A stretch of 64,000 bases of DNA from Sphingorhabdus sp. EL138 (lineage in GTDB: Bacteria > Pseudomonadota > Alphaproteobacteria > Sphingomonadales > Sphingomonadaceae): positions 1 to 64,000 of the forward strand of contig NZ_CAMDCK010000001.1 of the NCBI RefSeq assembly GCF_945890115.1. The letters are read 5' to 3'. The translations under genes were made by a program, and so were the position numbers. The notes under the pieces are model-generated. The model worked only from the letters and a program-made list of their open reading frames with translations, had not been told where the DNA came from and searched no databases. Below are positions 61,543-64,000 of this stretch, piece by piece. Position 1 is the stretch's first letter; each line of letters begins with the position of its first letter.

Positions 61543-62160
61543 ATGAGCGTATATTTCCATGAAGAAGACCTTCCCGCTGGCGTATTGGCCGAAGGGCCTG
61601 TTGCCGTTGATACTGAAACCATGGGGTTGATCACCCCACGCGACCGGCTTTGCCTGTTGCAGATTTCCGATGGTCGCGGGGACGAACATCTGGTCCGTTT
61701 TGGCCGGGACAGCGATTATAAAGCGCCTAATTTGCGCGCCGTTCTTGCCGATCCTGCACGCCTCAAGCTGTTTCATTATGCCCGATTCGATCTGGCCGCG
61801 ATTTCGCATTATTTGAATGTCGTCGCGACCCCATTATTCTGCACGAAGATCGCCTCACGCCTGACCCGGACATATACGGACCGCCATGGTTTGAAAGAAT
61901 TGGTGAAGGAAATGCTGTCGACCGACATTTCCAAACAGCAGCAATCCAGCGATTGGGGTGGCCCCGTGCTGTCCGAAGCGCAAAAGGATTATGCCGCAAG
62001 CGATGTACGCTATCTCCACCGCCTGCATGCCGAATTTGTGATCCGCCTTGAACGTGAAGGCCGCACCGCCATGGCGCAGGCGTGTTTTGACTTTCTGCCG
62101 CACCGTGCAGACCTTGATCTTGCAGGTTGGCCCGAAATCGACATATTCGGGCACAGTTAA
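61543..62160 (+). CDS. ribonuclease D-like 3'-5' exonuclease
   Basis: 205 residues, DEDDy exonuclease domain only: motif I VAVDTETMGL, motif II KLFHYARFDLAAI, motif III DYAASDVRYLHRLH. It is much shorter than E. coli RNase D and lacks HRDC domains, as do many alphaproteobacterial versions. It probably trims structured RNA 3' ends. ATG at 61543 follows CAAGGGGCAAGC; the frame upstream is not homologous. It lies 25 nt before lptC, in the same direction. Confidence 0.9.
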   Translation: MSVYFHEEDLPAGVLAEGPVAVDTETMGLITPRDRLCLLQISDGRGDEHLVRFGRDSDYKAPNLRAVLADPARLKLFHYARFDLAAISHYLNVVATPLFCTKIASRLTRTYTDRHGLKELVKEMLSTDISKQQQSSDWGGPVLSEAQKDYAASDVRYLHRLHAEFVIRLEREGRTAMAQACFDFLPHRADLDLAGWPEIDIFGHS

Positions 62161-62185
62161 GCTTCGATCTCGTTAGGCATCAATC

Positions 62186-62821
62186 ATGTCAGCACAAGCC
62201 GATCTTGAACGCACACACAGACAGCGCTGGGCAATGCCGGGCGGACAGCATGATCGCCTAATCCGCGCGCTGCGCATTGTGTTGCCTATCATCATTGGCC
62301 TGTTGGTGGCTTTACTGGCATTCAGCCCCTTTACCGGCAAACAGGAATTGAGCTTTGTGCTGAACAAGGATGAAGTTAACCTCTCGCGCGAGCGGCTGCG
62401 CGTCGTTGAGGCATTATACCGCGGTGATGACAGCAATGGCCGGCCCTTTTCCGTGCGGGCGGGCAGCGCAGTGCAGAAAACATCCGCTGACCCTGTCTTG
62501 GACATGACATCCTTGTCGGGCAGAATCATGTTAAATGACGGGCCAGCGTCCATCGTTGCGCAGCGCGGTGTTTACGACCTGAATAAAGAAACGATGCGTG
62601 TGAACGGCCCCTTGGCTGTTCAATCGACGGGATATGATATGGTCGCCAGCAATGTAGAGCTATCGTTGAAAGATCGTTCGATGCAAAGCTTTGGTCCTGT
62701 TAGCGGTCGGACGAAAGTTGGCACCTTCCATGCAGGGCGCCTGCGCGCGGACCTCGACACGCGTATTGTGCGTCTGGATGGCGGCGTTCGTTTGCGTATC
62801 GACCAGAATGCGATTAAGTAA
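62186..62821 (+). CDS. lptC: LPS export ABC transporter periplasmic protein LptC
   Basis: 211 residues. One transmembrane helix at about 28-46 (LRIVLPIIIGLLVALLAFSP) anchors a periplasmic beta-jellyroll domain. The family pattern RGVYDLNKETMRVNGPLAVQ and the C-terminal FHAGRLRADLDTRIVRLDGG fit LptC. It takes LPS from LptBFG and hands it to LptA. It is followed by lptA and lptB in the same order as in other Alphaproteobacteria. Confidence 0.9.
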   Translation: MSAQADLERTHRQRWAMPGGQHDRLIRALRIVLPIIIGLLVALLAFSPFTGKQELSFVLNKDEVNLSRERLRVVEALYRGDDSNGRPFSVRAGSAVQKTSADPVLDMTSLSGRIMLNDGPASIVAQRGVYDLNKETMRVNGPLAVQSTGYDMVASNVELSLKDRSMQSFGPVSGRTKVGTFHAGRLRADLDTRIVRLDGGVRLRIDQNAIK

Positions 62822-62828
62822 GCGCGCA

Positions 62829-63356
62829 ATGACTATTCGTTCTCTCTCCTTTGGTCTGTGTGCAGCGATTGCTGGCATGAGCATGCTGTCCACGGCCTCG
62901 ACGGCGCAAAGCATTCGTAATCATGATAGCAACGCCCCTGTCGATTTTTCGGCTGCTTCTATGGAGTTGCAAGACCGCGCCGACCGAGTGGTATTGTCTG
63001 GCGGGGTAACGGCAATACAAGCCGGGCTTACGCTGAAGGCGAATCGCGTGACCGCCGCATATTCGAGCAATGGAGGCGTTGATGTGAACCGCCTGGACGC
63101 CACCGGCGGCGTGATGGTAACCAAGGATGATCTGCGCGCAACCAGCAATTCCGCCATTTATGATCTCGACTCCAGCCTGATCACGCTGATCGGCAATGTG
63201 AACCTCGTGCAAGGCAGTAATCGCCTCACCGGCGGCCGATTGGTCATTGACCTAAACTCAGGCCGTTCAACCATCAACGGCGGCGGTGCACCAGGCACGA
63301 CAAATGGCGGAGGCCGAGTCACTGGCTCCTTTAGCGTATCTCAGCGTAAGAATTGA
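62829..63356 (+). CDS. lptA: LPS transport periplasmic protein LptA
   Basis: 175 residues. A signal peptide ends near TASTAQS (residues ~21-27), followed by the OstA/LptA beta-jellyroll: QDRADRVVLSGGVTAIQAGL, NRLDATGGVMVTKDDLRATS and GNVNLVQGSNRLTGGRLVID. It forms the periplasmic bridge between LptC and LptD. ATG at 62829 is 7 nt after lptC. A Gly/Thr-rich C-terminal tail follows the domain. Confidence 0.9.
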   Translation: MTIRSLSFGLCAAIAGMSMLSTASTAQSIRNHDSNAPVDFSAASMELQDRADRVVLSGGVTAIQAGLTLKANRVTAAYSSNGGVDVNRLDATGGVMVTKDDLRATSNSAIYDLDSSLITLIGNVNLVQGSNRLTGGRLVIDLNSGRSTINGGGAPGTTNGGGRVTGSFSVSQRKN

Positions 63357-63471
63357 GCTAAGCTAAAGCTGTAAATTCGGCGCAGCATGAACCATGCCAA
63401 TTGCCAAATGCTTTGCTATTCACTAGCTATTGTCGCGAAAACAAAAGCATCATTGCGGATGAATATTGAAT

Positions 63472-64000
63472 ATGGAAAGCATGAAGGCCACCCCACCTGC
63501 TGCTGATGCGACTACCGATGCGGCTATGCAATTGGGGCTGGGTGTTGTTTCAATTGCCAAAAGCTACGACAAGCGCGCCGTTTTGACGGATGTTTCGCTG
63601 TCCGTGGCAAAGGGCGAAGTGGTTGGCCTGCTTGGACCCAATGGCGCGGGCAAGACGACCTGTTTTTACTCGATCATGGGGCTGGTCAAACCCGATAGCG
63701 GCCGCATCACGCTTGATGGCGCGGATATAACCAAGCTGCCAATGTATCGCCGCGCCATTTTGGGGCTTGGCTATCTGCCCCAGGAAACCTCGATTTTTCG
63801 GGGGATGACGGTTGAACAGAATATCAGCGCGGTTCTCGAAATGTCGGAACCCGACCCAGAATCGCGCGGCGAGCGGCTGGAAAAACTGCTGGACGAATTT
63901 GGCCTGACCCGTTTGCGTAGCGCGCCTGCGATGGCCTTGTCCGGCGGAGAGCGTCGGCGGTGCGAGATCGCCCGTGCACTGGCCGCGAACCCCTCGATCA
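63472..64000 (+). CDS. lptB: LPS export ABC transporter ATP-binding protein LptB (3' end cut by window)
   Basis: The frame is open from ATG 63472 to the window end, 176 residues so far. Walker A is GLLGPNGAGKTTCFYS, the Q-loop is YLPQETSIFRGMTVEQN, and the signature LSGGERRRCEIARAL is just reached. A ~25-residue extension rich in Ala/Thr precedes the domain start, which is longer than in E. coli LptB. A second ATG at 63481 could be the start. The ribosome-binding site is weak in both cases. Confidence 0.9.
   Translation, partial: MESMKATPPAADATTDAAMQLGLGVVSIAKSYDKRAVLTDVSLSVAKGEVVGLLGPNGAGKTTCFYSIMGLVKPDSGRITLDGADITKLPMYRRAILGLGYLPQETSIFRGMTVEQNISAVLEMSEPDPESRGERLEKLLDEFGLTRLRSAPAMALSGGERRRCEIARALAANPSI

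Overview
The window looks like chromosomal DNA of an alphaproteobacterium of the Sphingomonadales (Sphingorhabdus/Sphingopyxis-like). The evidence is the alphaproteobacterial 16S rRNA 5' end, a DUF1476 ATPase-inhibitor subunit, a DivK/DUF3572 neighbourhood, a carotenoid hydroxylase, a suf operon led by an Rrf2 regulator, a CsbD gene behind an EcfG-like promoter, and moderate GC. No phage, insertion sequence, CRISPR array, tRNA gene or plasmid function was seen. Placement at genus level is inference.

Layout. 1-1037: 5' part of a minus-strand 16S rRNA gene with its leader, boxA and promoter. 1038-14683: housekeeping and stress genes (2OG oxygenase, EVE + ATP-grasp pair, CsbD, GST, serine hydrolase, 3-oxoacid CoA-transferase, HAD, VIT transporter, SMP-30, GNAT, universal stress protein behind a perfect FNR-type box, AdiC-like antiporter, aldehyde dehydrogenase, CrtZ). 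14778-19104: leuC, a small membrane ORF, leuD, quinone oxidoreductase, ATPase inhibitor zeta, BolA and CGFS glutaredoxin. 19172-23087: MFS transporter diverging from a YeiH-type exporter that overlaps glpD. 23216-28912: a complete suf operon (Rrf2 regulator, sufB, C, D, S, T, A), interrupted by two palindromic repeats that lie directly in front of sufD and sufS. 28909-44115: S8 protease with a barrel-like C-terminus, nucleotidase, dapD, terC, HNH protein, M20 peptidase, serine hydrolase, DUF3617 lipoprotein, uvrB, TSUP transporter, DUF305, thrS and a lipoprotein.

44177-55900: an acyl-CoA catabolic region. It has a thiolase-like protein without the usual nucleophilic cysteine and a divergent CaiB-type CoA-transferase. 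A long minus-strand series follows: acyl-CoA dehydrogenase, enoyl-CoA hydratase, acyl-CoA ligase, aldehyde dehydrogenase, thiolase, short-chain dehydrogenase, second hydratase and a TetR regulator. Together these could activate a carboxylic acid or aldehyde and take it through beta-oxidation; the substrate is not identifiable. 56098-58614: four overlapping genes (DUF3572, HAD, RidA, FemAB-like) diverging from divK. 58667-60503: divK, which carries an in-frame TAA at codon 69, a HEPN-like small gene, rpmG (55 codons) and dps. 60521-64000: double cold-shock-domain protein, RNase D-like protein, and lptC-lptA-lptB for lipopolysaccharide export, with lptB cut by the window end.

The most notable observations are the interrupted divK reading frame, the HEPN-like gene whose 3' end runs through the rpmG terminator, the repeats that supply the translation-initiation regions of sufD and sufS, the perfect FNR and Rrf2-type palindromes, and the Cys-less thiolase. 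No clear novel multi-gene system was found; most of the window is conserved chromosome.
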